Part shown: positions 50,048 to 58,821 of the stretch, in pieces
Position numbering within the stretch: position 1 is the stretch's first letter
How the letters are laid out: every line of letters begins with the position of its first letter
NCBI GenBank assembly: GCA_029202845.1
Contig: CP119315.1
Location: forward strand, 2,325,001 to 2,389,000
Direction of reading: 5' to 3'
Length of the DNA: 64,000 bases
Origin: Candidatus Sphingomonas colombiensis
GTDB taxonomy: Bacteria > Pseudomonadota > Alphaproteobacteria > Sphingomonadales > Sphingomonadaceae
The notes under the pieces: model-generated
Databases searched by the model: none
Told to the model about the DNA's origin: nothing
Seen by the model: only the letters and a program-made list of their open reading frames with translations
Program-made: the position numbers and the translations under genes

Positions 50048-50431
50048 TCACGCCTCCCGCATATTCGACGGGCCGAAATAGGCGGTCATCGCGGCGATCT
50101 TCCCGTCCGCATCGAAGCGGAAAATGTCGATCACATCCACCGTCAGATCACTGCCCTCGTGGTGCAGCGCGACCTGAAACGCGAACGCGGCATAAGGCAC
50201 GACTGCCCGGACCGGCCCTTGCAGCGCCAGCTTCGCGCCTGTCGCCATGGATTGTGTGTAGAAATCGAGGATCGCCTGCCGCCCACGCTTCGGCTCTGTG
50301 CCGACCGGGTCTTCGACTGTCGCATCCGCAGCGAACAGCGCGGTGACCGCCGCCGGATCGCCGCGATCGAACGCCGCGACATAAGCGTGAACCGTATCGA
50401 TCATGACCTGCTCGTTGAGCGGCATCAGCAT
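50048..50431 (-). CDS. ksi: Delta5-3-ketosteroid isomerase (SnoaL/NTF2 fold)
   Basis: A 127-residue protein resembling the steroid delta-isomerase of Comamonas testosteroni. Catalytic residues are conserved by position: Tyr17, the proton-shuttling Asp41 in TVEDPVGTEP and Asp102 in DVIDIFRF. The enzyme shifts the double bond of 5-ene-3-ketosteroids to the conjugated 4-ene position, an A/B-ring step. The start ATG 50431 overlaps the MaoC stop (ATGA), with GGAG just upstream. The stop is adjacent to the fadD3 start. Confidence 0.85.
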   Translation of the reverse strand: MLMPLNEQVMIDTVHAYVAAFDRGDPAAVTALFAADATVEDPVGTEPKRGRQAILDFYTQSMATGAKLALQGPVRAVVPYAAFAFQVALHHEGSDLTVDVIDIFRFDADGKIAAMTAYFGPSNMREA

Positions 50432-50892
50432 CACTCCGGGAAATAGCGGCTGATCGTATCGACCACACAGGCGGGTTTCTCGCCGCCCTCGATCTCGACG
50501 GTGACGCGCACGGTGGACTGGATCGCGCCCTTCACCTCCTCCACCGCGACGATTTCGCCGATGCCGCGAATGCGCGCGCCGACCTTTACGGGCGCGAGGA
50601 AACGCAGCCGATCCGCGCCGACATTCACCGCATGGGCGAAACCGCGCACCTCGATCAGATCGGGGAGGAACAGGTTGACGAGGCTCATCGTCAGATAGCC
50701 GTGCGCGATCGTCCCGCCGAACGGACCCGTTTTGGCGCGCTCGACATCGACGTGAATCCACTGATGGTCGCCGGTCACGTCCGCGAAACCGTCGACGCGA
50801 TCCTGTTCGATCGCGAGCCAGTCGGTCGGGCCGAGCGCGGTGCCTTCCTGCCCGATCAGATCGCGCGGGTGCTGATAGACCCGCGTGGTCAT
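50431..50892 (-). CDS. MaoC-like (R)-hydratase
   Basis: A 153-residue single-hot-dog enoyl-CoA hydratase. The hydratase 2 catalytic pair is Asp42 and His47 in FADVTGDHQWIHVD, followed by the GPFGGTIAHGYLTMSL substrate-channel helix. It would hydrate an enoyl-CoA formed by the acyl-CoA dehydrogenases of this operon. The start ATG 50892 overlaps the ipdF stop; longer open frames upstream overlap ipdF and are rejected. Which ring-degradation step it serves is not certain. Confidence 0.87.
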   Translation of the reverse strand: MTTRVYQHPRDLIGQEGTALGPTDWLAIEQDRVDGFADVTGDHQWIHVDVERAKTGPFGGTIAHGYLTMSLVNLFLPDLIEVRGFAHAVNVGADRLRFLAPVKVGARIRGIGEIVAVEEVKGAIQSTVRVTVEIEGGEKPACVVDTISRYFPE

Positions 50893-51668
50893 GCCCGCTG
50901 GCTCGATACCGAGACGATCTCGCCGGTCATGTACGAAGACAGGTCCGAGGCGAGGAAGATCATCACGTTGGCGACTTCCCAAACCTCCGCCGCGCGGCCG
51001 AATGCCTCCTGCGAAGATAGTTTGGCGAGCGTGTCGTCCGTCGTCACCTTGGCGAGGAACGGGTGCATCGCGATCGACGGCGCGACCGCGTTGATGCGCA
51101 CGCCATGTTCCGCCGCCTCTACCGCCGCGCAGCGGGTGAACGCCATCACGCCGGCCTTGGCGGCGGCATAATGCGCCTGTCCCTTTTGCGCGCGCCAGCC
51201 GAGCACGGAGGCGTTGTTGACGATCGCGCCCGATCCTTGCGCGGTCATCGCTGGCAGGAAGGCGCGGGTCATGCGGAATACGCTGGTCAGCGTCACGTCG
51301 ATCACGCGGGACCATTGATCGTCGGTCATGTCGACCACCGATACCTCGCCACCAAGCCCGGCGTTGTTGATCAGCACATCGACGCGCCCGAGCTTCGCCA
51401 GCGCGGCATCACGCAGCGCCTGCACCTGTTCCTCGCTGGTCACGTCGCACAGGCAGGTTTCGGGGCGCGTGCCGACGGCGGCGGCGATCGCATCCGCCGC
51501 TTCGCCCAACCGGCGTTCGTGGAAATCGCTAATCAGCACGCGCGCGCCTTCCTCCGCCGCGCGCTTCGCGACGGAGAAGCCGATGCCGGTGCCGGCGGCG
51601 GCGGTGACGACGACCGTGCGATCCTTGAGCAGCCCGCGCGGCTGCGGATAGGCGGGGGCGGGGGTCAT
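50889..51668 (-). CDS. ipdF: 5-hydroxy-HIP-CoA dehydrogenase-like SDR
   Basis: A 259-residue short-chain dehydrogenase very close to mycobacterial IpdF (Rv3559c). The shared features are VVVTAAAGTGIG near residues 19-30, the SDFHERRLGE segment, NNASVLGWRAQ and the catalytic Tyr-x3-Lys in AHYAAAKAG. IpdF interconverts the 5-hydroxy and 5-oxo forms of the HIP-CoA side of the pathway. The unusual segment TAAAGTGIG instead of TGxxxGIG is also found in IpdF. It overlaps fadE30 upstream and the MaoC gene downstream. Confidence 0.9.
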   Translation of the reverse strand: MTPAPAYPQPRGLLKDRTVVVTAAAGTGIGFSVAKRAAEEGARVLISDFHERRLGEAADAIAAAVGTRPETCLCDVTSEEQVQALRDAALAKLGRVDVLINNAGLGGEVSVVDMTDDQWSRVIDVTLTSVFRMTRAFLPAMTAQGSGAIVNNASVLGWRAQKGQAHYAAAKAGVMAFTRCAAVEAAEHGVRINAVAPSIAMHPFLAKVTTDDTLAKLSSQEAFGRAAEVWEVANVMIFLASDLSSYMTGEIVSVSSQRA

Positions 51669-52849
51669 GCGTTCCCTCGTGGCTCGCGCGGCAGACCGAG
51701 CGCGCGCTCGGCCACGATGTTGCGCTGAATCTGGTTGGTGCCGCCGTAGATCGTGTCCGATCGCGACGACAGGAACAGGCTCGGCAGCATCGGGAAATCA
51801 TAATCCGTGCCGTCGGTCACCTCGCCGGACTGGCCCAGCACATCCATGCCCAGCTCGCCCAGATTGCGCCGCCAGCTCGCCCATTGCAGCTTGTAGGTCA
51901 GCGCCGCGCCATCGGGGCGCGCGTGATCGGTGTTGCTCAGCACGCGCAGCGCGCCATAGCGCATCAGCCGCAGGCCGATCTCCGCCCGGGCGATACGCTG
52001 GCGGATCAGCGGGTTCTTCGCCGCGCCATTCGCCTTCGCCGCCGCGATGATCGCATCCAGCTCATGCCGGAAGCCCATCTGCTGCCCGAGCGTGGAGACG
52101 CCGCGCTCGAACGCGAGCAGCCCCATCGCCACCTGCCAGCCGTTGCCGGGCGTGGAGACCAGGTTTTCGGAGGCGGTACGCGCGCCGTCGAAGAAGGTTT
52201 CGTTGAATTCCGCGTCGCCGTTGATCTGTTTGATCGGGCGGATCGTGATCCCGGGCTGATCGAGCGGCATCAGCAGGAAGGTCAGGCCCTTGGGGCCTTT
52301 CGAGCCTTCCTCGCTGCGGGTGACGACGAAGATCCAGTCGCAAATCTGCGCGAGGCTGGTCCAGATCTTCTGGCCGTCGACCACCCATTCCCCGGTCGCT
52401 TCGTCCACCCGTGCGCGGGTGCGCACCGAGGCGAGATCGGAGCCCGCGTTCGGCTCCGAATAACCCTGGCACCATAGCACCTCACCGGATGCGATGCCGG
52501 GGAGGACGCGCTGCTTCTGCTCTTCCGTCCCGAAGGCGAGGATCGTCGGGCCGGCCAGCTCGATCCCCATATGGCCGATGCGTCCGGGCGCGCCGGAACG
52601 CGCATATTCCTCGGCGAAGATCACCTGCTGTTCGAGCGTCGCGTCGCGGCCGCCCCATTTGCTGGGCCAGCCGATGCAGCTCCAGCGATGGCGGCCGAGC
52701 TGCTGTTCCCATTCCTTGCGCCGTTCGGCCATCACGGTGAGGCCCAGCACGCCCTTGATGTCGCGAAATTCGCCCGACATCTGGCCGGCCAGCCAATCCG
52801 CCACTTCCGCGCGGAATGCCTCGTCCTCGGCCGAGAATCCAAGCCTCAT
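51665..52849 (-). CDS. fadE30: Acyl-CoA dehydrogenase, FadE30-like
   Basis: A 394-residue flavoprotein. WCQGYSEPNAGSDL and WTSLAQICDW match FadE30, which dehydrogenates the propionyl side chain of HIP-CoA thioesters. The C-terminal IYGGTNQIQRNI motif lacks the MCAD-type Glu at the position before GGT. The catalytic base is therefore probably the Glu of LLAFERGVST, the position used in isovaleryl-CoA dehydrogenase. Each end overlaps its neighbour by 4 bases. It may pair with the smaller acyl-CoA dehydrogenase that overlaps its start. Confidence 0.88.
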   Translation of the reverse strand: MRLGFSAEDEAFRAEVADWLAGQMSGEFRDIKGVLGLTVMAERRKEWEQQLGRHRWSCIGWPSKWGGRDATLEQQVIFAEEYARSGAPGRIGHMGIELAGPTILAFGTEEQKQRVLPGIASGEVLWCQGYSEPNAGSDLASVRTRARVDEATGEWVVDGQKIWTSLAQICDWIFVVTRSEEGSKGPKGLTFLLMPLDQPGITIRPIKQINGDAEFNETFFDGARTASENLVSTPGNGWQVAMGLLAFERGVSTLGQQMGFRHELDAIIAAAKANGAAKNPLIRQRIARAEIGLRLMRYGALRVLSNTDHARPDGAALTYKLQWASWRRNLGELGMDVLGQSGEVTDGTDYDFPMLPSLFLSSRSDTIYGGTNQIQRNIVAERALGLPREPRGNA

Positions 52850-53904
52850 GCCGCTTCTCCCAATCCGATAATTTTGGCCACTTGCTCGCGGTGCCAGTCA
52901 CTGTCGCCCAGCATCGAGCGGATCGCGCGGGCGCGCTTGAAGAACAGATGCGCGTCATGTTCCCAGGTGAAACCGATCCCGCCATGAAGCTGGATCATAT
53001 CCCCGGCGCAGCGGAAATAGGTGTCGCTCGCGAAGCTCTTGGCGCTGTGCAGCCCAAGTTGCGCCTCGGGCGAATTCTCGTCCACCGCGCAGGCCGCCCA
53101 ATAGACCGCCGAGCGCGCCTGTTCGATTTCCACCATCATATCGGCAAGGCGATGCTTATACGCCTGAAAGCTGCCGATCGGGCGGCCGAACTGCTCGCGC
53201 TCCTTGGAATAGGCGACCGTGCGATCGAGCGTCGCCTGCGCGCCGCCAAGCGCCTCGGCGGCGACACAAATCCAGCCGCCGGCGCGTGCCGCGGCAAGCC
53301 CGGCCTGCCATTCGGGCAGCGCGTCGGCGGGCGTGTCGGACAGGGTGACGCGCGCCAATGGGCGCGTCTGGTCCATCGTCACCGGGCGATCGATCGTGAT
53401 GCCCGGCGCATCGGCGCGGACGATCCATGCGCCCGCGTCGCTCGCAAAGACGAACACGTCCGCCACGCCACCGTGCGGCACGAAATCCACGCTGCCGGTC
53501 AGCTTGTCGCCGGTGCTGCGGAGATCATGGCTGCCGCCCGCAGCGGCGATCACCTCGCCCGATGCGATCCGGGGCAGCCATTCCTGCTTCTGCGCCTCGC
53601 TGCCGCCGGCCGCGATCGCGCGCGCCGGCATCGCAAGGCCGAGCAAGGGGAGGGCGGCGACCTGCGCGCCGGCCGCTTCCGCGATCGTCGCGAACTCGAC
53701 AAGGCCGAGGCCGGAGCCGCCATAAGCTTCCGGCACCGCGATCCCGGCCAGGCCGAGTTCGGTGCAGAACGCACGCCACAGCTCACGGTCGATCCCATCG
53801 CCTTCCATCGCGCGGCGGGTGCGCTCGCTGGTGGCATTTTCGGCGAAGAAGGCGCGGGCGGTGTCCGCGATCATCGCCTGTTCTTCGGTAAAGGCGAATT
53901 GCAT
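52846..53904 (-). CDS. Acyl-CoA dehydrogenase-like subunit, short form
   Basis: A 352-residue acyl-CoA dehydrogenase homologue (start MQFAFTEEQ). Conserved FAD-binding segments include EREQFGRPIGSFQAYKHRLADM and QLHGGIGFTWEHD. It lacks the ERG glutamate seen in the two large paralogues, which suggests a non-catalytic beta subunit of an alpha2beta2 enzyme, as in steroid-degrading FadE pairs. That is inferred from the motif pattern. The frame extends upstream to 54465 but in overlap with the SDR gene without homology. ATG 53904 overlaps the SDR stop. Confidence 0.85.
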   Translation of the reverse strand: MQFAFTEEQAMIADTARAFFAENATSERTRRAMEGDGIDRELWRAFCTELGLAGIAVPEAYGGSGLGLVEFATIAEAAGAQVAALPLLGLAMPARAIAAGGSEAQKQEWLPRIASGEVIAAAGGSHDLRSTGDKLTGSVDFVPHGGVADVFVFASDAGAWIVRADAPGITIDRPVTMDQTRPLARVTLSDTPADALPEWQAGLAAARAGGWICVAAEALGGAQATLDRTVAYSKEREQFGRPIGSFQAYKHRLADMMVEIEQARSAVYWAACAVDENSPEAQLGLHSAKSFASDTYFRCAGDMIQLHGGIGFTWEHDAHLFFKRARAIRSMLGDSDWHREQVAKIIGLGEAA

Positions 53905-54809
53905 CAGGCGGTCCCCCACACTTTGCGTGGCGCGACGCGTGCGGCGAGCAGCCCATCGACGGCAGCGCCCACGTCCGCCGGGTTCCAGCGCGCGCCGGCA
54001 TCGGTGAGCGGCCCTTCGCGCCAGCCATCCTCCAGCATGATTTTTCCTCCCTCCAACTCGAATACGCAGCCCGTGACATGTGCCGATTGCGCGCTGCCCA
54101 GCCACACCACGGTGGGGGCGATATTGGCCGGGTCCATCGTGTCGAACGCGTTCCCCCCGGTGGCCATCTTTTCGGCGAAGGCTTGTTCGGTCATGCGGGT
54201 GCGTGCCGATGGAGCGAGCGCGTTGGCGGTGATGCCGTAACGGCCCAGTTCGGCGGCCTGTACCAGGGTCAGCGCGGCGATCCCGCCCTTTGCGGTGGAG
54301 TAAGCCGCCTGCGCTATCGATCCCTGCAATCCCGCGCCGCTGGTGGTGTTGATGATCCGCGCATCGACCGTCTCGCCGGCCTTCTGCCGCGCGCGCCAGT
54401 AATCGACGGCGTGGCGGCTGATGCAGAAATGGCCGCGCAGATGGACGTGCATCGTCGCGTCCCATTCCTCCAGCGTCGCGGAAACGAACATCCGGTCGCG
54501 GACGATCCCGGCGTTATTGACCACCACGTCCAGCCCGCCGAACGCCGCCACGGCGGCATCGACGATGCGCCTGGCGGCATCCCAATCGGTGATGTCCTCG
54601 TAATTGGCGATCGCATGGCCGCCGGCCGCCGCGATCTCCGCCACCACCGCGTCCGCCGCGCTGGTATCCCGCCCCTCGCCACCGAGCGAGGTGCCGATAT
54701 CGTTCACCACCACGTTCGCGCCCTCGGCGGCGAAGGCCAGCGCATAAGCGCGCCCCAGCCCGCGAGCCGCCCCGGTGACGATCACCGTCCTGCCGTCGCA
54801 AATACCCAT
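53904..54809 (-). CDS. SDR of the steroid operon (Rv3548c-like)
   Basis: A 301-residue short-chain dehydrogenase, longer than the typical 250. It begins MGICDGRTVIVTGAARGLGRAYALAFAAEGANVVVNDIG-like, the style of multifunctional-enzyme-type (17-beta-HSD4/Rv3548c) hydroxyacyl-CoA dehydrogenases. NNAGIVRD and the catalytic Tyr-x3-Lys (AAYSTAKGG) are present. Such enzymes oxidise 3-hydroxyacyl-CoA thioesters. The start ATG 54809 overlaps the thiolase stop (TAATG). It should deliver a 3-oxoacyl-CoA to the thiolase. Confidence 0.87.
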   Translation of the reverse strand: MGICDGRTVIVTGAARGLGRAYALAFAAEGANVVVNDIGTSLGGEGRDTSAADAVVAEIAAAGGHAIANYEDITDWDAARRIVDAAVAAFGGLDVVVNNAGIVRDRMFVSATLEEWDATMHVHLRGHFCISRHAVDYWRARQKAGETVDARIINTTSGAGLQGSIAQAAYSTAKGGIAALTLVQAAELGRYGITANALAPSARTRMTEQAFAEKMATGGNAFDTMDPANIAPTVVWLGSAQSAHVTGCVFELEGGKIMLEDGWREGPLTDAGARWNPADVGAAVDGLLAARVAPRKVWGTA

Positions 54810-55960
54810 TACAGCCTCTCGATAATCGTAACGTTGGCCTGCCCGCCGCCTTCGCACATGGTTTGCAGGCCATAACGGCCGCCAGTGCGTTCGAGCGCAT
54901 TGAGCAGGGTGGTCATCAGCCGCGCGCCCGTCGCGCCGATCGGATGGCCGAGCGCGATCGCGCCGCCGTGGACGTTGACCTTCTCGTGCGGGACGCCGAG
55001 TTCCTTCATCCACGCCATCGGCACGCTGGCGAACGCCTCATTGCATTCGAACAGGTCGATATCGTCGACCGTCATCCCGGCCTTGCGCAGCGCATGTTCG
55101 GTGGCGGTGATCGGCGCGGTGAGCATCCAGATCGGATTGTCGGCGCGCACGGAGAGATGGTGGATGCGCGCGCGGGGGCGCAGCCCATGTTCCTTCACCG
55201 CGCGTTCGGAGGCGATCAGCAGCGCCGCCGCGCCGTCGCAATTCTGGCTCGCTACGCCCGCAGTGATCGTGCCGCCCTCGCGCACTGGCTTCAGATTGGC
55301 GAGGCCCTCCAGCGTGGTCGCGTCCCGGATCGTTTCGTCGTGCGCGAGGTTTTCCAGTGGGGCGATTTCATTGGCGAACCAGCCGTTGTCGGTCGCCGCC
55401 TGCGCGCGCTGATGCGAGGCGAGCGCGAACTGCTCCATCGCCTCGCGCGAGACGCCCCATTTTTCGGCGATCATCTCGGCCGATTTGATCTGGTTGATCT
55501 CCTCGTCGCCATAGCGCGCCAGCCAGCCGGGCGAGCCTAGGAACGGGCTGTCGAAACCATAAGGCTGGCCGGCATACATTGCCGCGGAAATCGGGATCGC
55601 GTTCATCGCCTGGCTGCCGCCCGCGACGACCAGATCCTGCGTGCCGCTCATCACCCCCTGCGCCGCGAAATGCACCGCTTGCTGGGATGAGCCGCACTGG
55701 CGGTCGATCGTCGTGCCGGGCACATGCTGCGGCAGGCCCGCGACCAACCATACGGTGCGCCCGATATCGCCCGCCTGCGGCCCGATCGTGTCGCAGCAGC
55801 CCCACACCACGTCGTCCACCGCATTCGGATCGATGCCGGTGCGCGCTACCAGCGCCCGGATAGGATGCGCGCCGAGATCGGCCGGGTGGAGCGCGGCGAG
55901 GCTCCCTTTCTTGCGACCAGTCGGTGCGCGTACCGCATCGACGATATAGGCTTCTGGCAT
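54809..55960 (-). CDS. fadA6: Thiolase, FadA6-like
   Basis: A 383-residue thiolase with active-site Cys in DRQCGSSQQAVHFAAQ, the motif NVHGGAIALGHPIGATG and the final TMCEGGGQANVTIIERL that ends mycobacterial FadA6 almost identically. FadA6 is assigned to the last carbon-carbon cleavages of the HIP pathway. The RYGDQEI/RYGDEEI segment is another subfamily mark. It lies 10 bases after the small FadE-like gene upstream. Confidence 0.9.
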   Translation of the reverse strand: MPEAYIVDAVRAPTGRKKGSLAALHPADLGAHPIRALVARTGIDPNAVDDVVWGCCDTIGPQAGDIGRTVWLVAGLPQHVPGTTIDRQCGSSQQAVHFAAQGVMSGTQDLVVAGGSQAMNAIPISAAMYAGQPYGFDSPFLGSPGWLARYGDEEINQIKSAEMIAEKWGVSREAMEQFALASHQRAQAATDNGWFANEIAPLENLAHDETIRDATTLEGLANLKPVREGGTITAGVASQNCDGAAALLIASERAVKEHGLRPRARIHHLSVRADNPIWMLTAPITATEHALRKAGMTVDDIDLFECNEAFASVPMAWMKELGVPHEKVNVHGGAIALGHPIGATGARLMTTLLNALERTGGRYGLQTMCEGGGQANVTIIERL

Positions 55961-55970
55961 TGCGTGATCC

Positions 55971-56903
55971 TCAGGCGAAAGTGTGTTCCGGGCCGATCGG
56001 CAGCGAGCCGCCGATCACGGCCGCATCGACGCGGGCGAGATGGAAGGCGCGGCTGCCCCAGGCGCCGCTGAGCGCCCAGCTGCGCTTCATCCAGTAATGA
56101 AGGTCGACTTCGTAGGTGTAGCCCATCGCGCCATGGACCTGGATCGCGGTCTCCGCGGTCAGCGTCGCGGCATCGCTGGCGGCGAGCTTGGCGTGGCTGA
56201 GGTGGATTGGCGCACTCGCCAGCCCGTCCTCCAGCGCCTGCGCCGCGCGCCACACCACTGGCCGGGCAAATTCGATCGCGACGGCGGCGCTGGCGAGTTG
56301 ATGCTTCACTGCCTGAAACGCGCCGATCGGCTGGCCGAACTGGGTGCGGATCTTGGCGTAATCGGTGGCCTGCGCGAGCATCGCCTCCGCCAGCCCGACA
56401 AGCTGCGCGGCGCTCATCAATGCGGCGAGATCGAACAGATACGCGTCATCCGCCGCTGTCGCTTTCGGGCGGGCGAGCTTGCGCAACGGATCGATGCTGT
56501 CGAGCGCGGCGCCGTCGCCATCGGCGATCCATGGATTGAGCGGATGGGGCAGGGGCAATCGCAACTCGCCCGCTGCGATCGCCGCGAGCTTGTCCGTCTC
56601 GCCGCGCGCGATCAGCCATGGCACGCCGACCAGCGCGGTATCGACCAGCGGTTCGGCAAGGCAGGCGCGCCCGCATTCGACCGCCACCAGCGCGGCATCG
56701 ACCAGCCCGAGCCCGAGGCCACCCTGATCCTCCGGCACCAACAGCCCGGTCAGCCCCATGTCGACCAGCCCCTGCCAGATCGCGGGGTCGCGCTTATCGC
56801 CCTCATCGAGCCGGCGCAGCACCTCCGGCCCGTGCGTGCCGGCAAGGTAATCGCGCACCGTTTCCGCGAGCGCGAGCTGATCTTCGGTCAGCAGCATATC
56901 CAT
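55971..56903 (-). CDS. Acyl-CoA dehydrogenase-like subunit, truncated type
   Basis: A 310-residue acyl-CoA dehydrogenase homologue (start MDMLLTEDQ). It keeps the LVPEDQGGLGLGLVD and RTQFGQPIGAFQAVKH segments and QVHGAMGYTYEVD, but it ends without the usual C-terminal helix motif and lacks the ERG glutamate. It is therefore likely to be the beta subunit of an alpha2beta2 dehydrogenase with the protein encoded by the overlapping upstream gene. The frame open to 57020 lies inside that gene and is rejected. Confidence 0.85.
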   Translation of the reverse strand: MDMLLTEDQLALAETVRDYLAGTHGPEVLRRLDEGDKRDPAIWQGLVDMGLTGLLVPEDQGGLGLGLVDAALVAVECGRACLAEPLVDTALVGVPWLIARGETDKLAAIAAGELRLPLPHPLNPWIADGDGAALDSIDPLRKLARPKATAADDAYLFDLAALMSAAQLVGLAEAMLAQATDYAKIRTQFGQPIGAFQAVKHQLASAAVAIEFARPVVWRAAQALEDGLASAPIHLSHAKLAASDAATLTAETAIQVHGAMGYTYEVDLHYWMKRSWALSGAWGSRAFHLARVDAAVIGGSLPIGPEHTFA

Positions 56904-58066
56904 CAGCCTGCTCCTACGCGGGGAAGGCCGAGCAGCCGCTCGGCGGTGATGTTGCGCTGGATCTCGTTCGAACCGGCATAGATCGGGCCGGACAGTGAGA
57001 AGATATATCCCTCCAGCCACGCGTTGATGCTGCCGTCGTCGAAGGTGCGCAGCTCAGCCGCCGCGCCGAGCAATTGCATCGCGGCGCGGTGCATCGATCG
57101 ATCCAGCTCAGACCAGAAGATCTTGTTGAGGCTCGATTCCGCGCCGATCTTCCCGCCGGCCATGATCTTCGCGGCGACGGCATAGGTGTTGTACGCATAG
57201 GCCTGCGCCCCCATCCACGCGGCCAGTACTGCCTCGCGCGCGGAGGGGGCGGCATCCGCTTCATGCCGGCGATAGAGTTCGGCGAGCCGCTTGGCGGTCG
57301 CCTGAAACCGTCCCGGCGAACGCAGCATCAGCCCGCGTTCGAACCCGGCGGTGGCCATGGCGACGTTCCAGCCCTCGCCCTCACCGGCGATGCGATTGGC
57401 GACGGGCACGCGCACTTCGTCGAAGAAGATTTCCGCAAAGCCCGGATTGCCGTGAAGCTGGCGGATCGGGCGACGCGTGACGCCGGGCGCGTTGAGGTCG
57501 AACAGGATGAACGACAGGCCCTTGTGGCGCTTGCTTTCAGGATCGGTGCGGAACAGGCCGAAGCCCCAATCGGCGAACGATGCGCGGCTCGACCAGGTTT
57601 TCTGGCCGGTGATGACATAATGATCGCCGTCACGCACCGCGCGGGTGGTGATCGCCGCCATATCCGATCCCGCGCCGGGCTCGGACCATGCCTGCGCCCA
57701 GATCACCTCGCCCTTCGCCATCGGCGTCAGGAAGCGGGCCTTCTGCTCGTCGGTGCCATATTCCATCACCGTCGGGCCGAGCAGGAAGATGCCGTTCTGG
57801 TTCGCGCGCAGCGGCGCGCACGCGCGGAAATATTCCTCTTCGAAGATCAGCCAGCGGATCAGATCCAGCCCGCGCCCGCCATAGGCCTCGGGCCAGGTGA
57901 CCATGCCCCAATTGCCTGATGCCAGCGTGCGCTCCCACTCGACATGCTGCTGATAGCCCTCCGCACATTCCAGCGTCACGAGCGGGGCGGGGGGGACATG
58001 CGCCTCCATCCACGCGCGCACTTCCGCGCGGAACGCCTGCTGTTCGGGAGTATAGGCAAGCTGCAT
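56903..58066 (-). CDS. Acyl-CoA dehydrogenase, large subunit
   Basis: A 387-residue flavoprotein (start MQLAYTPEQQ) with AQAWSEPGAGSDM, WSSRASFADWGFGLFRTD and C-terminal YAGSNEIQRNITAERLLGLP. The probable catalytic Glu lies in ATAGFERGL, the same place as in FadE30. Relatives in Mycobacterium (FadE31-FadE33) act on ring-opened C/D-ring intermediates. Start and stop overlap both neighbours by ATGA. With the short partner downstream it probably forms one heterotetrameric enzyme. Confidence 0.87.
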   Translation of the reverse strand: MQLAYTPEQQAFRAEVRAWMEAHVPPAPLVTLECAEGYQQHVEWERTLASGNWGMVTWPEAYGGRGLDLIRWLIFEEEYFRACAPLRANQNGIFLLGPTVMEYGTDEQKARFLTPMAKGEVIWAQAWSEPGAGSDMAAITTRAVRDGDHYVITGQKTWSSRASFADWGFGLFRTDPESKRHKGLSFILFDLNAPGVTRRPIRQLHGNPGFAEIFFDEVRVPVANRIAGEGEGWNVAMATAGFERGLMLRSPGRFQATAKRLAELYRRHEADAAPSAREAVLAAWMGAQAYAYNTYAVAAKIMAGGKIGAESSLNKIFWSELDRSMHRAAMQLLGAAAELRTFDDGSINAWLEGYIFSLSGPIYAGSNEIQRNITAERLLGLPRVGAG

Positions 58067-58821
58067 CAGAAGCTCGCCGCCTTGCCCGTCTCGACAAAGG
58101 CGTCGCGCGCCTTTTGCGAATCCTCGTGCATGTACATTTCGAGCGTGAAGCCCTGTTCCCAGCGATAGCCGCGATCGACATCGCGCGGTTCCAGTCCGTT
58201 CAACGCCTCTTTGGCGATCACCAGCGCCTTGCGGCTCTTGCTCGCGATCACTGCGCAAAAGGCGCGCGCCTCACGCTCCAGATCGGCGCGCGGTACGACC
58301 TTCTCTACACCGCCGAGCCGATGCGCCTCGGCGACAGGGATATTGCCGCCGGTGAAGAATGCCGCGCGTACCTTATGCAACGGCAGCATTCGCGACAGAT
58401 GGCTCGCGCCGCCCATCGCGCCGCGATCGACCTCGGGCAGCGAGAAGAAAGCATCGTCGGCGGCGATGATCGTGTCGGATGCGCCGCAGATGCCGATCCC
58501 GCCGCCGATCACGAACTTGTGCACAGCCACGACCACCGGCACTTCGGCATCGCGGATCGCCTTGAAGGTGAGGTAATTGCCGCGATTGAGCAGGGGGATG
58601 CGCTCGGGATGCGCCTGCATCTCCTTGATATCCACCCCGCCGCAGAAGCCGCGCGCGTTTTCCGCCGCGCGGATCAGGACGCAATTCACGTCGGGGTTGC
58701 GCGCCGCCTCGGTGATGATCGCGGGCAGGTTGTTCCAGGTGGCGCTGTCGAACGCGTTCACCGGCGGCACGTCAAAGACGATCTCCGCGATCCGGTCGGC
58801 GATATTGCAGGTGATCGGCAT
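58066..58821 (-). CDS. echA20: Crotonase-family D-ring hydrolase, EchA20-like
   Basis: A 251-residue crotonase close to mycobacterial EchA20 (Rv3550). That enzyme hydrolytically opens the remaining five-membered ring of the CoA-bound intermediate rather than hydrating a double bond. Shared marks are the start MPITCNI, CGGVDIKEMQ, GGGIGICGASD and LPEVDRGAMGGASHLSRM. The start ATG 58821 overlaps the ipdC stop. The frame stays open to 59856, but only as a shadow over ipdC. Confidence 0.9.
   Translation of the reverse strand: MPITCNIADRIAEIVFDVPPVNAFDSATWNNLPAIITEAARNPDVNCVLIRAAENARGFCGGVDIKEMQAHPERIPLLNRGNYLTFKAIRDAEVPVVVAVHKFVIGGGIGICGASDTIIAADDAFFSLPEVDRGAMGGASHLSRMLPLHKVRAAFFTGGNIPVAEAHRLGGVEKVVPRADLEREARAFCAVIASKSRKALVIAKEALNGLEPRDVDRGYRWEQGFTLEMYMHEDSQKARDAFVETGKAASF

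Noticed and set aside
50048..50761. Long form of the ketosteroid isomerase starting at 50761
   Set aside because: The added N-terminal part overlaps the MaoC gene, is Arg-rich and has no similarity; the ATG at 50431 begins the family-typical sequence.
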